Shown here: one piece after another, positions 19,996 to 30,906 of the stretch
How positions within the stretch are numbered: position 1 is the first letter of the stretch
Layout: every line of letters begins with the position of its first letter
NCBI GenBank assembly: GCA_012934845.2
Contig: WNNJ02002973.1
Coordinates: forward strand, 1 to 64,000
Direction of reading: 5' to 3'
DNA from: Pomphorhynchus laevis
Taxonomy: Eukaryota > Acanthocephala > Palaeacanthocephala > Echinorhynchida > Pomphorhynchidae
Length of the DNA stretch: 64,000 bases
Notes under the pieces: model-generated
What the model was told of the DNA's origin: nothing
The model's input: only the letters and a program-made list of their open reading frames with translations
The model's database searches: none
Translations under genes and position numbers: made by a program

Positions 19996-22680
19996 AAATG
20001 TTTTCATCAAGATATTATTGACATTTTGTTGGCCCCGATTTGTTAACCCAACCTCCACAAACAGATATATACTTCTTTTATGAACGGTATGCATTTTACG
20101 ACATATACTACATATATCACGAATTTAAAATTATTTCTGTAATACATACCATGTTCAACTTGTGAGGTAGAACTAAATCATCAGTCAATCAGGATGCACT
20201 CATAAAATTTATGCAGGTATTATTAATACAATACTAATCTTGAATTTCGAAATTAACAGATATGCATGTGGTAAGAATGTTACAGCACAAAACACTTTTA
20301 ATTCTATTTTGAGATATAATGTTTTAAGGTAATCTAATGGAATTGCGAGGCATAATAAAGGCAATAAGATCCATAATTTTCTTGATTAGAAATTCTCGAT
20401 TTTAGGGTATTTTGCTGAATATTGATTAAAACCTCAAGTATCTTATAATAAAGAAATCGTTATGAACAGTTACGTTTTATTTGAAAAAATAAAACGACTC
20501 GCTTAAATGATGAATAGTAGTTTTATCAATTCTAAACTCAAAGTTCCGGATTTTTAGTTTTTTAAAAGCCACAGGAACCGCGAGTTTTAATGATTATATG
20601 GGTATCCGTATAAATCAACATAGTTTTGAAGTACATGTTATAGAAAGTTTCGACAAGAATATGTTTGACATTGTCATTTCAATCCGTGAGAATACCTTAA
20701 TCTTATCAGTCCAGGGCAAAACATGTCCAAAAGATATTCGCAATCAGCGATTGTAGTGGATTGTAATTCTTTGACTAATGAGCTGAAATAGTAAGAGAAT
20801 TCGATCGAAATTTTATATATTTGTAAATATTTCAACAAGGCTATTAAATAGCGTCTGATTCTTTCAAACAGACTGAATAGTTCACTAGTTCGATTAGTGA
20901 TTTGTAAGTTAATCATCAACAACATCATTTGAAAATCATCTCCACATTTTATTGGCCTCGACTATATTAACCGAGAAACCTGATGACTATAAATGTTTTG
21001 TATTCACTGCAGTATTCAAAAGTAAGAATCGTACATACGAATTCTATGAACTATAACCTATAAGTATTACAAGTGTTTGCTATCAAATATTTTAACTCTT
21101 GTTCTATATTCACATTATTGCATATTTGATTTTTTGAGGGCATTTGCCGTAATATCTTGAACCCATTATATCAAAACCAAATTGGCAATGTTGAATTGGA
21201 CTAACATAGTATACAATTGATCAAAAGTTTTGGTCTGTAAGAAACTGTTATATGAGAGTAAACAAGTTTTTATCTAACTGTTTTCCTTTGAGCTGTGATA
21301 TCTCCCATGAATCTAAAACAGAGCTTACACTGTTCAGAATATACATCTATCAACACGTTGCTTCCAACGGAATCAAAATCAATCTGACAAGCAATTTTTT
21401 AAAGGTTGACAAACAATATGATCATTAAAAAATAATTTCGGCTATAGATTTATCTGAGTAGCAAAAAGAATTTAGAAATCTCTGCCAAAATATCAAAATA
21501 GCTTTTATAGAATTTGAACAATATAAGCTAATGCGAAAACTCACCAATATTGTAGGCAAAATTTTTGAACGTTTTTATGAGCGCTTAGCAGAAAGAACGA
21601 TGTATCCTTGAATATAGAGAGAGAACAAGGCCATACTTTGCATGAGGGGCTAAGGCTTGGGCAAAATATTTTTGCAATCTTAGATGTCTCATAACTAGAT
21701 CGTTATATCATATCAAACGAATTTTCATCGCAGTACTTGTATGAGGAATTATTCAATATTTACAAAAACATTAAAAAAATACTTTTGATTTAAAAATTGG
21801 TATAACACCTTAAATGAACTAAGTGTTTTGGAATTGTGGTTGTATTTGTACTAGTTGTGATAGATAAATATTTAGAAATATACCATCGCCACTTGTAAAA
21901 AATAATTAATTTAATTATTTAAAAAAGAAAAATATTTTAAAAAAATATTTACAAAAAAATTACAGCTTAAACAGACAAGATAAAATTATACAACAGTAAA
22001 GCGATTAAATATCAATACTTCGTGAAATTCATGACACTTTCTTACAACAATATTCAAATTGCGTCAACATCATAAGAGCGGGCCAAGTTAGAAGTCAAGC
22101 AATCAATATCACTACATTCCAATCAAACAAAATGAGGGGTACTTGTGGTATCGGTGGCAATGCATATCCCACTGGGGTGCGCGGGAGTCTTCAGACCACC
22201 CTTTTAGCAAAGACAACCAACAATTCAACAAGCACTGAGGAACTTTATTGACCGACGCCTACACCTGCACAACATAGCCCGCTTATTACGACTGCACGAC
22301 TAGCAGTCGCAATAAGATTATCCTCCCTGTTGAGAGCCGTAACCGGAGCTCATAACGACTCCGTCGCACGGAAGAGTCTACTAATGTTCTCTCGCTACTG
22401 TCTACGCATCCCAGCGACATCCATGATGTCCCGAGAGTACCACGAGTACCATATCGGGTACTCGTCCCACGAGTACCCACCCGATCAGGACAATTTGGAT
22501 TCTCTTATTTTCGTAAGTAATTTAGCCGTTTAGCGTAATAGACACGTCCGATATCGATCAAACGACGCAGAACTACGCAAAATCTCAGAAAATATAGAGA
22601 TGGGTGACGGACGAAGAGAGGTCAAACGCGTAAGTACTTTTGATACATTCGCACATTACGACGAGGAAACATCACGTGCA
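19996..22680. other. Gene-poor stretch
   Basis: About 2.7 kb without a gene I can support. The minus-strand frame 20674-20928 (84 codons) contains LLDMFCPGLIRLRY and has no recognisable domain. From about 22130 to 22560 the sequence is more GC-rich, with repeated CACGAGTACC phrases, and looks like an old repeat end. I cannot name it. Confidence 0.4.
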
Positions 22681-22689
22681 CTTTAGCAA

Positions 22690-23942
22690 CTACATCCTTA
22701 GGGACAATCTAACAATGCTTTCCGGCCAGCCAATGATTTGGTTTCTCTTGACCCCACAGGGCTATGTCTCGCGATAACGCCAGATGAAATTATCCGAGCA
22801 GTACCTTGCTTCTGGAACTGACTCGGTTTGCTTGACTGGTCCTGAGTGACAAGGTCATATTTTATATTCGGCCAATATTTTTTAGAGCGAAACTAATTGC
22901 TCTTCAAAAACAGGGAGGTGGTATCAGGTCGTAATCATCGGAAACCCAATTCGACGATTATTCGCTAAGGTAGCCTGTTATCGGTATACTTCAGTATTGT
23001 TGCAATACTTTCGCTCAAACAACTCGGGGTGGGGATTGCGCCTGGGGCAGAGACGCTGGTCCACGCTTGTCGTTCACAGGTAAGGGCGGTACACAGTAGA
23101 ACATCCTTGCTAAAGTTATATTTTACTAATGTATTTAATAGCATTTGCCGTTATCCAGTCTTACTGGATTATCCAGTCTTACTGGATAGAAGCATCACGT
23201 CACATCCCGACTATATATCGCTTAATTGCGACCTGTTATCAAGACAACATATTGTCTCAACAAAGAGTTCAACAGGTTGATCCTTTGAGTATTTTGATAT
23301 TCTCCTCGCCAGTGGCTAATCTGGTGGCGTCGCATAAAGTTCCCGTCAACGTATGGTATCTGGGCGAGGTAACACTCTCCGGAGATTTGTCGAGTCTTTG
23401 TGATGATATTCACCGCTTACAAAAAGAGGGGTGATCACTATCGCTAAACTTAAATTCAGCACAGAGTGAATTGGTGTCCAACGAAATGCACCTAACAGAA
23501 ATTATGTTCAAGCTTCTTCCGGGATTAAAATAGTTCCGCATCAATCGGCCACGTTGTTGGGATCGGTTATTGAGGACGGTCTTGCTATCAATGACGTCAT
23601 AGCCTGGATAACGTCGAAGTTGGGGAACATGAGTGACTGATTACCCTCCTTGACTAGACATGATGGTCTAAACTTATTACGCACTGCTTTAGAGGGGTAA
23701 AGATATCTTAACTGCTCAGCTATAGACCAGACATCGCGCGTAGCTCACCTAATTGATTTTGATGCAGTTCTTCTCATGTCCCTTGAGTATGTTCTGAATG
23801 TGTCCTTGGACGATCGATTATAGAGCCATTCCACCCTCCAGATTTCCCTGGGTGGGTTTGGTATCGCCTCGGTTACTAGCACAGCTCTGCAAGCTTTTCT
23901 TTCTTCAATGACTTACATGTGGGTAAGTCATTGTTTCTTCAA
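22690..23942 (+). mobile_element. Degenerate non-LTR reverse transcriptase relic
   Basis: Pieces in changing frames follow the order of a retroelement reverse transcriptase: GNPIRRLFAKVAC, LGVGIAPGAETLVHACR-like text, LKLYFTNVFNSI, VWYLGEVTL and a final GGFGIASV. In relatives these would read LKLDFTNAFNS and a YLDD-type motif, so the catalytic Asp residues are gone. Many stops and frame changes show a long-dead copy. It resembles the family at 35098-43060 but is much more decayed and belongs to a different subfamily. An RTE-like insert begins at its right end. Confidence 0.55.
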
Positions 23943-24147
23943 TGACTTACACGCACGTGACATTGTTGATATCACCGTAAACCAAACAGGATTCATCAAA
24001 TATTGTGCCACTACTGACGCTATCCACTCAGCACGATTGACACTTGAAAGGCACCTGGAGAAAAATCAGCCACTCCGTGCTGTATTCTTGAACTTGAAGA
24101 AAGCTTTCGACCGTGTCCCACATGAATTAATATGGTACGCACTGTGA
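23908..24147 (+). pseudogene. RTE reverse-transcriptase fragment
   Basis: An open piece across the left target duplication into the RTE-like insert. It contains the palm A region KKAFDRVPHELIWYAL, then stops. The catalytic Asp of the strand before KKAFD is replaced: FLNLKKAFD where active copies have FLDLEKAFD. It is therefore doubly dead. Confidence 0.7.
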
Positions 24148-25136
24148 AAGCATCAAGTTCCAGAGCATCTAATCCAATAGGTTATGCTATTCTACCAGAA
24201 CTCCGAAAGCCGGGTCTTAAGTGCAGCTAGAATGTTACAGCCATAACGAATATCAGTGTGCGTCCATCAAGGAAGCGCTCTCTAACCGGCCTTATTCAAC
24301 ACATTTATGGACGCTATAACGAGTGATATCCAAAAGCCGATTATTCACACGATTTTATACAAAGACGATGTTTGGCTGGCGACGGACAACAAAAAAGACG
24401 TGGAGAAAATAACTAAAGTCTGGAATAATTGACTCACACAATTCGGACTACGACTTAATCTAGACAAGACCGAATACCGAACAACAGAACAACAAAAAAT
24501 GGCATCATCAACGGCATTGATTTAAGAAGTAGGGACAAGTTCAAGTACCTCGGAATCATACTTTCGGCGAGTGGCGACCTAACTTATTAAATAACGGCAC
24601 GAATAAACTCAGCATGGACAAAATGGCGAACGGCGACAGTCGTTTTATGTAAACGTCGAATTAAAAACCATCTAAAGTCAAAGATCTAACGCTCAATCAT
24701 CCGCCATGTGGCCATGTACGGCACAGAGTGTTGGCCTATTACCAATACAGCGGAACGTCGCCTAGCGGTCATGGAGACTAAAATACTGCGATGAATAAGC
24801 GGAATAACGCGATTTGACCATGTAAGAAATACGGATATCTTCCAAAGATACGGGGTCGTTACAATCGTGAGCAAAATGCAAGAGGCCAAAATCCCGTGGT
24901 ACGGCCGTGTGTTGCGAAGTGAAAATTTCTCATTTGCAAAGACCGCATTAAAGTAAAGATCATAGGTAAACGTCTGAGAGGTCGACCGAAGCGACGATGG
25001 CTAGATGGCCTTTATACTGATCTGATGACGTCTGGACTTCACCCAGACCAGGCTTAAGATAGGGCGAAATGGACGGCCAAATCTTACGTAGCTGACAATG
25101 CCTCAAAACGGGACAAAGGCTGAAGAATAAGGAGAT
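23959..25136 (+). mobile_element. RTE-like LINE, 5'-truncated and inactive
   Basis: The translated pieces match the RTE-type endonuclease-reverse transcriptase order: CATTDAIHSARLTLERHL, NLKKAFDRVPHELIWYAL, VCVHQGSAL, then ILYKDDVWLATDNKKD, FGLRLNLDKTEY and the typical C-terminus RGRPKRRWLDGLYTDL with DRAKWTAKSY. The YADD position reads YKDD. Several stops break the frame, first at 24145-24147. The insert is flanked by a 16-bp repeat with one mismatch, TGACTTACACGCAMGT (23943-23958 and 25137-25152). The end GAAGAATAAGG fits RTE-type tails. Confidence 0.8.
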
Positions 25137-25152
25137 TGACTTACACGCAAGT

Positions 25153-26463
25153 ACTGATCGAGCACGTGTTTGAGCGTAGCACGATATATATATATATATA
25201 TATATATATCCAGACTTTTATCCAGAAAAGTTTTGTGTATCTCCCATTAAGGGCAAGAACAATCCTCGAAACCCGATAAACATATCTCTCGGAGCCGGCT
25301 GATTCTATAGTGAATTGTGAATGGTTTTTGGATTCAGCCAAAAATCCATTATAGAGAGAGCACGTATGTTAGTTGTGCAAGCTAGTGCAGCAAGCGCTTT
25401 TATGCAGGTGATCCCAAGTGTTCACACAGAATCAGACTGGACGACGAGATAATCCACATCTCAACGAGTCTTCGACTAGGTCTGCCAGTCTATGCACAGA
25501 TCTGACAGTCTGTGTAACGAATCTTTTGCAGAAACGGATTAGACTGTCACAAAAAATAGGCCGGCACTATTCCAGGTCAACGGAATCATCAAGGCATCTC
25601 CAACATCAACTGGTTTCCTTCCTACACGAAGTAGGTAGCCTCGGCAAGGAGAGAACCGAATTTCTGACCTTGTTCGGAAAGCGATTAAACATTATCGGCA
25701 ATGACCGGCGAGCAAAGACCTTTATACATCAACGCATAAGCGTCGCAATTCAGAAGGGTAGCGTGACATGCTTCCGGAAAATTTTTTCTGGAAACAGTCC
25801 CGTTCCATAAATATGCGTAGCATGAAAACATAATTCACTCGTATGATTATATTTGTACATTGTTTGTTAAGGTAGATTGCTTTGTTATTTGTATATTGTG
25901 CATTGCTTTGTTAAGATAGGTTTTTAATAGATCGTTATTATATTATCCTCTACCAAAAATAATATACATAAATGTATACCTACACCAGCGGAACAACTTG
26001 CCTGGTGGATGTAGCCAGTGTACGGAGTAAGCGGATAACAAGGTTCGAAACGTGAAATGTAGGTATGAGTCAGTAACTGATGAAACTCACCCAGGCTGAA
26101 TAGTAGCGTCATGCAGTAAAAATAATAAAAACAATACCTGCGAGTATAATGTCATGCTACAACCAGAAGAATTTCAGCTTATAGATGCAATAAAATTAAA
26201 TTAATAACGAAGAATATTTTTGATGAGAAACATCCATCAAAATGATAAAAGCATCTGCATCGAATTTCGATTAAAAACTCCTTATTTTCATTTACGTAAC
26301 ACTCTCTCACCAGCAATCTCATTAACAGAAAAAGATCACAAACAATCTTATCAACAAAAAAAGATAACGAGTAAGGTTCACTAATCGGTTCGATCATCAG
26401 ACTATCATAACGGTAATGTTTTTCGTCAATATTAGCAAATCAATATTATTTCTAAGGATATGA
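25153..26463. other. Mixed unassigned stretch with one unrecognised frame
   Basis: A TA microsatellite lies at about 25183-25209. The frame 25418-25810 (130 codons) contains LTLFGKRLNIIGNDRRAKTF and has no domain I can name; the phrase looks like a conserved repeat-family protein, but that is only an impression. The remainder to the tRNA is AT-rich and silent. Confidence 0.35.
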
Positions 26464-26537
26464 TGGCCGATATGGGGCTTGAACCCATGACATCCGCGTT
26501 ATTAGCACGGCGCTCTAACCAACTGAGCTAATCGGCC
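26464..26537 (-). tRNA. tRNA-Ile (anticodon AAT)
   Basis: On the minus strand a 74-nt cloverleaf reads GGCCGATTAGCTCAGTTGG at the 5' end. The acceptor stem GGCCGAT pairs exactly with ATCGGCC, followed by discriminator A. The anticodon arm CCGTG-CTAATAA-CGCGG gives AAT, one mispair aside. The T arm is TGGGTTCAAGCCCCA. Box A and box B promoter elements are intact, so it can be a working nuclear gene. A short T run (TTTTTTTAGT) follows some way downstream on the minus strand only weakly. Confidence 0.93.
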
Positions 26538-26900
26538 TGACATTATATGAATTACTAAAAAAATGTATTTTTAAATAAGTTGATGGAATTATATAATATA
26601 CGTGAACATATTATTTCAATAGCAAAATATAAAATTGAAAGTAAAAAAGAATCGATTACAACAGAAACCAAACTTTAATGTGTTGCTACTTTAATTATGA
26701 AATTCCTACAGTAATAATAATTTAATAATTAATAATTTTAATTTTGAAAAATTAAAATTAATTACATTAATAATTGAATAATTATTAATTAAATAATTAA
26801 TTAGTAATAATTCAATTACGGTAATAATACAATTAATAATTAAATTAGTTAAACACAGAAACAAATTCCAAATTGTAAATAAAGAGAATAAAATGCAGCA
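26538..26900. other. AT-rich low-complexity spacer
   Basis: Built largely of AATTAATAATT-like words (26703-26850). No gene seen. Confidence 0.6.
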
Positions 26901-26910
26901 ATAGGATTGG

Positions 26911-27139
26911 AAGGTAAAATTTGTCGAAGGCAAACAGAATTTTCTACAACAAAAAGAATAACACAACACAGCGAGCCGCTGATATGAGAAGTTTTATAAA
27001 TTCAAAAATGAGTGCAATTTTTTCAACGTCGGAGCATCAAAGCTCCATGGAAAAAGCGAAATCTCTCGAATTTTCAAGCAAATTGGATTCAGATAAAGGT
27101 AATTTCCTTGTTAAAGACGATAATTTCACCGAAAATAAG
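26911..27139 (+). CDS. Possible unrecognised exon with consensus splice donor
   Basis: An open frame reads NTTQRAADMRSFINSKMSAI and onward and ends exactly at AAG|GTAAGT, an ideal donor site (donor at 27140). The composition is polar, without hydrophobic segments. I do not recognise a family. A LINE begins shortly after, which would fit insertion in the following intron. The left border is a guess. It could also be a chance frame. Confidence 0.25.
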
Positions 27140-27598
27140 GTAAGTGATGTATTTCGTGTCTGACTCTGGTGACTCGGGGGAGCTTCCCCCTGTTCCAAAA
27201 ATTAAAAATTTATTACTTATCGCTATTATTAAACCTATTGAACGTCATCTTACTGTTCAATACATTTCTTCGCGACTTTATTAACAATTTCCCAGGTCGC
27301 ATACTGTTTAATTCAGTTAAGACTGGGATAATTTACTAAGAATTTCTTTTGCATCCGCTGATATCGCAAAACAATATGTGGACTTTTTACAAAGAATCTT
27401 TCGCATCTTGGAACATTCAATTTTAAACCTATACAAGCTACTATTAAAATTACAAACTTTCCGCTTTTTCCCGATGATTCAGATATAAATTGCCTAATGA
27501 AAACGTATAAACTTTCCTCAGTCTGACAGTTAAAGTCTAAATTTGGCGACCCACTGCCGGTCGCATTTGCGAACACTGACCGTGATACTGGTGAGGTC

Positions 27599-28261
27599 AT
27601 GTGTAGGACTTCAGCTAATCCTTTTATTGGATTTAATCTAAAATGTTCGCTGATCAGCGAAGACCTTTTTACTTATCCACATTGCAATAAGTGTCATAAG
27701 TGGAGGCATTGGGCCTCCACTTGTAAGTTACCTCAACTGTGTGGCATATGCAGCAGTGGTTCCCGCTCTGCCCTGGCTAATAATCCCAAATGCTCAGCCA
27801 ACCCACTCTGTAACAACTGCGGATTGGGGCATCCGTCTTGGTCCCGCAAGTGCCAGCATTTTACTAAATACAAGAATAAATATGTTCCTTCGTCTGCTGC
27901 TACTAAGACCTCTTTTTCTGACGCAGCCAAGACAATTCCTCCTGACAGAATGTCTAATGCGGACATTTTGTACCTAATAGAAAACTCTAAGAAAATGATA
28001 CTTATGCAAATGGAGAACTTAATTAAACCGCTGGTTAACTCTTTGGTACAAAACCCTACTGTTAGTCATGAAGAGTACTACCACAAATCCAAAAAAAGGG
28101 GTGGCTCTGCTCAACCGATCCGACCGAATAAGGTAGGAAAACTTCTTAAAGCCAGAAATACAAGCTCCACCCCGGGAAATGAAGATATTGCCCAGGGGGC
28201 ACCGGCCGATGTCGGGGCTAGTGGTGGGAAGGGAAACCTTTCCACACCTAGCTCTGTCTAG
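27599..28261 (+). CDS. LINE ORF1 C-terminal part with zinc knuckles
   Basis: 220 residues with knuckles CNKCHKWRHWASTC, a second Cys-rich unit starting CGICSSGSRSAL, and CNNCGLGHPSWSRKC. A Ser/Thr-rich tail and a basic region (KSKKRGG) follow. These fingers bind nucleic acid in the LINE ribonucleoprotein. Upstream ORF1 sequence is present but broken by stops, so the natural start is lost. ORF2 starts 31 bp after the stop. Confidence 0.8.
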   Translation: MCRTSANPFIGFNLKCSLISEDLFTYPHCNKCHKWRHWASTCKLPQLCGICSSGSRSALANNPKCSANPLCNNCGLGHPSWSRKCQHFTKYKNKYVPSSAATKTSFSDAAKTIPPDRMSNADILYLIENSKKMILMQMENLIKPLVNSLVQNPTVSHEEYYHKSKKRGGSAQPIRPNKVGKLLKARNTSSTPGNEDIAQGAPADVGASGGKGNLSTPSSV

Positions 28262-28292
28262 GTCGACAGCCCCCGTCTAACTGATCTGTCAC

Positions 28293-29234
28293 ATGGTGAG
28301 TAAGCCCGAGCCTTTTTCACTGAATATTCTTCAGTGGAATTCGGAAGGTGCTTCTGCCCTTAGGCTTCTATCTGGTAGAGACGCAGATGTTATAGTCCTT
28401 CAGGAGACGCGGTCTATCCGTCTCCCCCAGGACATTACTCGATTTATCCCTAAGCACATTTATACCCACTATACTCCGTATATAACCCCGCCTCACTCCT
28501 CTTCATCTCAAGGACTCTTGACCTTAGTTAAATGCTCTTTAAGGTCTTCCATCATTCTAAGCTTCTCGTGTCCAGCCCTGTCTTGTTTGGTAGTTTCACT
28601 CGTCAAGAAAGGTAAACGCCTCAGTCTAGCCAAAGTCTATATTCGTCCAGGAGAGATTCATAAAATCTGTGACCTCCTGGATGGGATAATTGATGGCGGC
28701 TACGACATGGTACTAGGTGACTTCAACGACAGAACTGGTCGTTGGATTAATGCAGCACTCCGCAGAGCCAGGAACGGTTATCTTATTCATAAACCACCGT
28801 ATCCCACATTTCATTGCACATCAACAAATTCTCTCCTCGACTTACTATTGCTCCACGAGAAGTGGTTGCTAAAACCCTTCTGCACGGAGCAATCGCGGCA
28901 ACATCTGTCCACCTCTCATGACCTGATTCGTTGGCGGATAGAGGAGGATTCGCTACTTCGGAGAAGATTCCACTTTGACCCCATCAGAGTGGCTTTCTTC
29001 CAGGCAGCTATCCAACGCTTCCCTCGAATTGGCAATGAGAGTTTAACCAAATTTAATTCCTATCTCTCTTCGCAAGCCACCGCGATTTTATCGACTACCT
29101 ATAAAGGTCGCATTTTCAGTCCCACTCCGACAAAACTCAAGGCTCTAGCTAAACTATTGCATCTCCCTGGTCTCTCTTCTTCTGCCAGACAAACACTCTC
29201 GACTGAATACTGGCGGACCAGATACCGGTTCTAG
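28293..29234 (+). CDS. LINE ORF2 endonuclease domain (truncated)
   Basis: The frame starts MVSKPEPFSLNILQWNSEG, a typical beginning of an apurinic-like endonuclease that nicks target DNA. Motifs are QETRS, LAKVYIRPG, LGDFNDRTGRW and TSHDLIRW. The frame runs 313 residues and stops at 29234, only about 30 bp before reverse-transcriptase palm A, which normally lies some 200 residues further on. The linker and N-terminal reverse-transcriptase part have been deleted. Confidence 0.85.
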   Translation: MVSKPEPFSLNILQWNSEGASALRLLSGRDADVIVLQETRSIRLPQDITRFIPKHIYTHYTPYITPPHSSSSQGLLTLVKCSLRSSIILSFSCPALSCLVVSLVKKGKRLSLAKVYIRPGEIHKICDLLDGIIDGGYDMVLGDFNDRTGRWINAALRRARNGYLIHKPPYPTFHCTSTNSLLDLLLLHEKWLLKPFCTEQSRQHLSTSHDLIRWRIEEDSLLRRRFHFDPIRVAFFQAAIQRFPRIGNESLTKFNSYLSSQATAILSTTYKGRIFSPTPTKLKALAKLLHLPGLSSSARQTLSTEYWRTRYRF

Positions 29235-29263
29235 CTGAGTAAGGATAGGACGAGAGTGTATCT

Positions 29264-29935
29264 GTGGCTGTTTTCCTTGACTTTTCTGCTGCATTTGATC
29301 GCATCTCCATTCCTTTTGTTATCTCTTCTCTCAGGTCTCTCCGATTGCCTGCGAGAATTGTTAACGGGGTGGAGATACTGCTGTACACCAAGCGATTTTA
29401 CTATGATGATGACCCTGATGCGCGTCAGTTCTACCCTATTACGGGTGTGCCTCAAGGTTCCCCTCTTTCTCCTATCTTGTATCTTGCTGCTTCCATAAAT
29501 CTCTTCAAAATATTTAAACAGCGTGATCAACGTCTAGTGGTGTACGCTGATGACACCACAGCCCTGTTCTCTGAACGCAGGTGCAAGGACGTTGTCTCTA
29601 ACATCAGCCGTTTCTTTTTAAGATTAAAAGACCAGTTACCCAGGTCCAACCTTATTCTAAACTCCGCCAAATCGCAGGTGGTTGTCTTTCATGGCTCCCC
29701 TGCGACGAAGCAAAAGCTTAAGAGACTAGCACTCTCTGCTCTAGCCTCCTTATTTGCCTCTGAACCACTTCCTATCTTCACAAGTCGAGTAAAATACCTG
29801 GGGTTCACCGTTTCGGTGAACTGGTCGGCGAAAGCCGACCTGGATAGACTAAAACGTATCCTGAAGAGAGCTAGTTGGGCTCTGAAACGGGCCCAGCATC
29901 TGTCGTTGAATGGAAAAACTCAGGTGCGCCTATAG
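29264..29935 (+). CDS. LINE ORF2 reverse-transcriptase core (partial)
   Basis: The frame contains the intact catalytic motifs FLDFSAAFDRI, GVPQGSPLSPILY and VYADDTTAL, followed by the thumb motif KYLGFTVSVNW. It lacks the fingers region and continues past 29935 in broken form to about 30120. The RT would extend the nicked target using LINE RNA as template. This copy cannot do so because the protein is not continuous. Confidence 0.85.
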   Translation: MAVFLDFSAAFDRISIPFVISSLRSLRLPARIVNGVEILLYTKRFYYDDDPDARQFYPITGVPQGSPLSPILYLAASINLFKIFKQRDQRLVVYADDTTALFSERRCKDVVSNISRFFLRLKDQLPRSNLILNSAKSQVVVFHGSPATKQKLKRLALSALASLFASEPLPIFTSRVKYLGFTVSVNWSAKADLDRLKRILKRASWALKRAQHLSLNGKTQVRL

Positions 29936-30337
29936 GGCACCTGGGCTATCTCGGGATTAGTCTTCGTCTCTAGAGGACGTCCCCCAGAGCAAAGACTAAG
30001 GTTTCTTAAGCTCCTCGTCTCCCGCTTACCCAACATTGTTCGCGCCGACTGGACTCTTCGGGGGTGAAAGACCCCGGGTGATTTAGTCGGAAAGCAACGT
30101 GCTGGATCGGTTGGAGGGCTCAGATCCCTTTGGATTTGGGGTCCGCCATGAATGGTTGAAGAAGATATAAGAGGTTAAACAATGAATTCGGGCCAAAGTC
30201 CGTTGAAAGTTTTGGTGACTTTATTTATTACTTATCTGACTCTATTGTCTCTTTTTAATTACAGCCTGTATTTTCTTGAATAAAATCTTTATTATTATAA
30301 ATTCGACGTTTATTGATGATGGATGTTTGAACCGACT

Positions 30338-30835
30338 AGAATGAATGAATGACTCCTTTATTTGCAAAAACAGTAGTGAGCAGATATCTTTGCTCACACA
30401 AGACAAAAATAAAAATGTCACAACAACAAAAATAATGTAGAAATAAATGAATACCAGCAAAAATGTACGTTTTTTCAAATATACTTAAGGCCTTGATATA
30501 CAAAACTCATTTTTAAATTTTTGTCTTTGCGATCGGTGCATGAACATAAGTGCTTCTTAAATTCCGAGTCGTTTTCAACCATCGAAAATCGTCGTCAACG
30601 CTGTTTTCTCTAAGCTGATGTATCAACTCTTGATCAGTAGACATTTTAAGTATTATGTTTTGTAATACTGTCATCACCGGCGTCAACTTCACTCCACAAA
30701 TCTTCTCCGCATACTTACGAACACTATCCAATTTAGCTACGTCACGCTCGCTATGTGAGCAAAAACACGGATATCCGTAAGTTATAAGAGATCTGATCGT
30801 TGAAGTATATATAAGAATTAGTTTGAAAGTTTGAG
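30338..30835 (-). mobile_element. 3' end of another LINE, interrupted by a CR1-like insert
   Basis: The minus frame 30860-30513 gives a reverse-transcriptase C-terminal segment: STIRSLITYGYPCFC, then LDSVRKYAEKICGV. This is the usual LINE region after the palm. A 3' untranslated part with AATAAAGG leads to a CATTCATTCATTC tail at about 30338-30350. The poly-A end of the CR1-like LINE (30836 onward) abuts it, so the coding part is cut there. Confidence 0.65.
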
Positions 30836-30906
30836 TTTTTTTAATGTGGCAAATGCACACAGACTGTGTGCCTACAAGCCCACAAAAGCAAAACAGATAA
30901 AAAAAG

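Larger units (their letters stand above)
27165..30298 (+). mobile_element. Second Jockey/I-like LINE with internal deletion
   Basis: It has an ORF1 with zinc knuckles, then ORF2 pieces for endonuclease and reverse transcriptase. The 3' end is AATAAAATCTTTATTATTAT, the same style of tail as the LINE at 12369-16777. ORF1 starts to be readable at about 27165 (SDSGDSGELPPVPKIKN) but is broken before 27599. The linker between endonuclease and reverse transcriptase is missing. The copy is therefore defective. I could not fix its target duplication. Confidence 0.8.

Noticed and set aside
20674-20928. Minus-strand 84-codon frame as a host gene
   Set aside because: No domain, no splice sites and no neighbour evidence; length is within chance in this composition.
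27313-27600. Minus-strand frame as a gene
   Set aside because: It is the antisense of the LINE ORF1 region.
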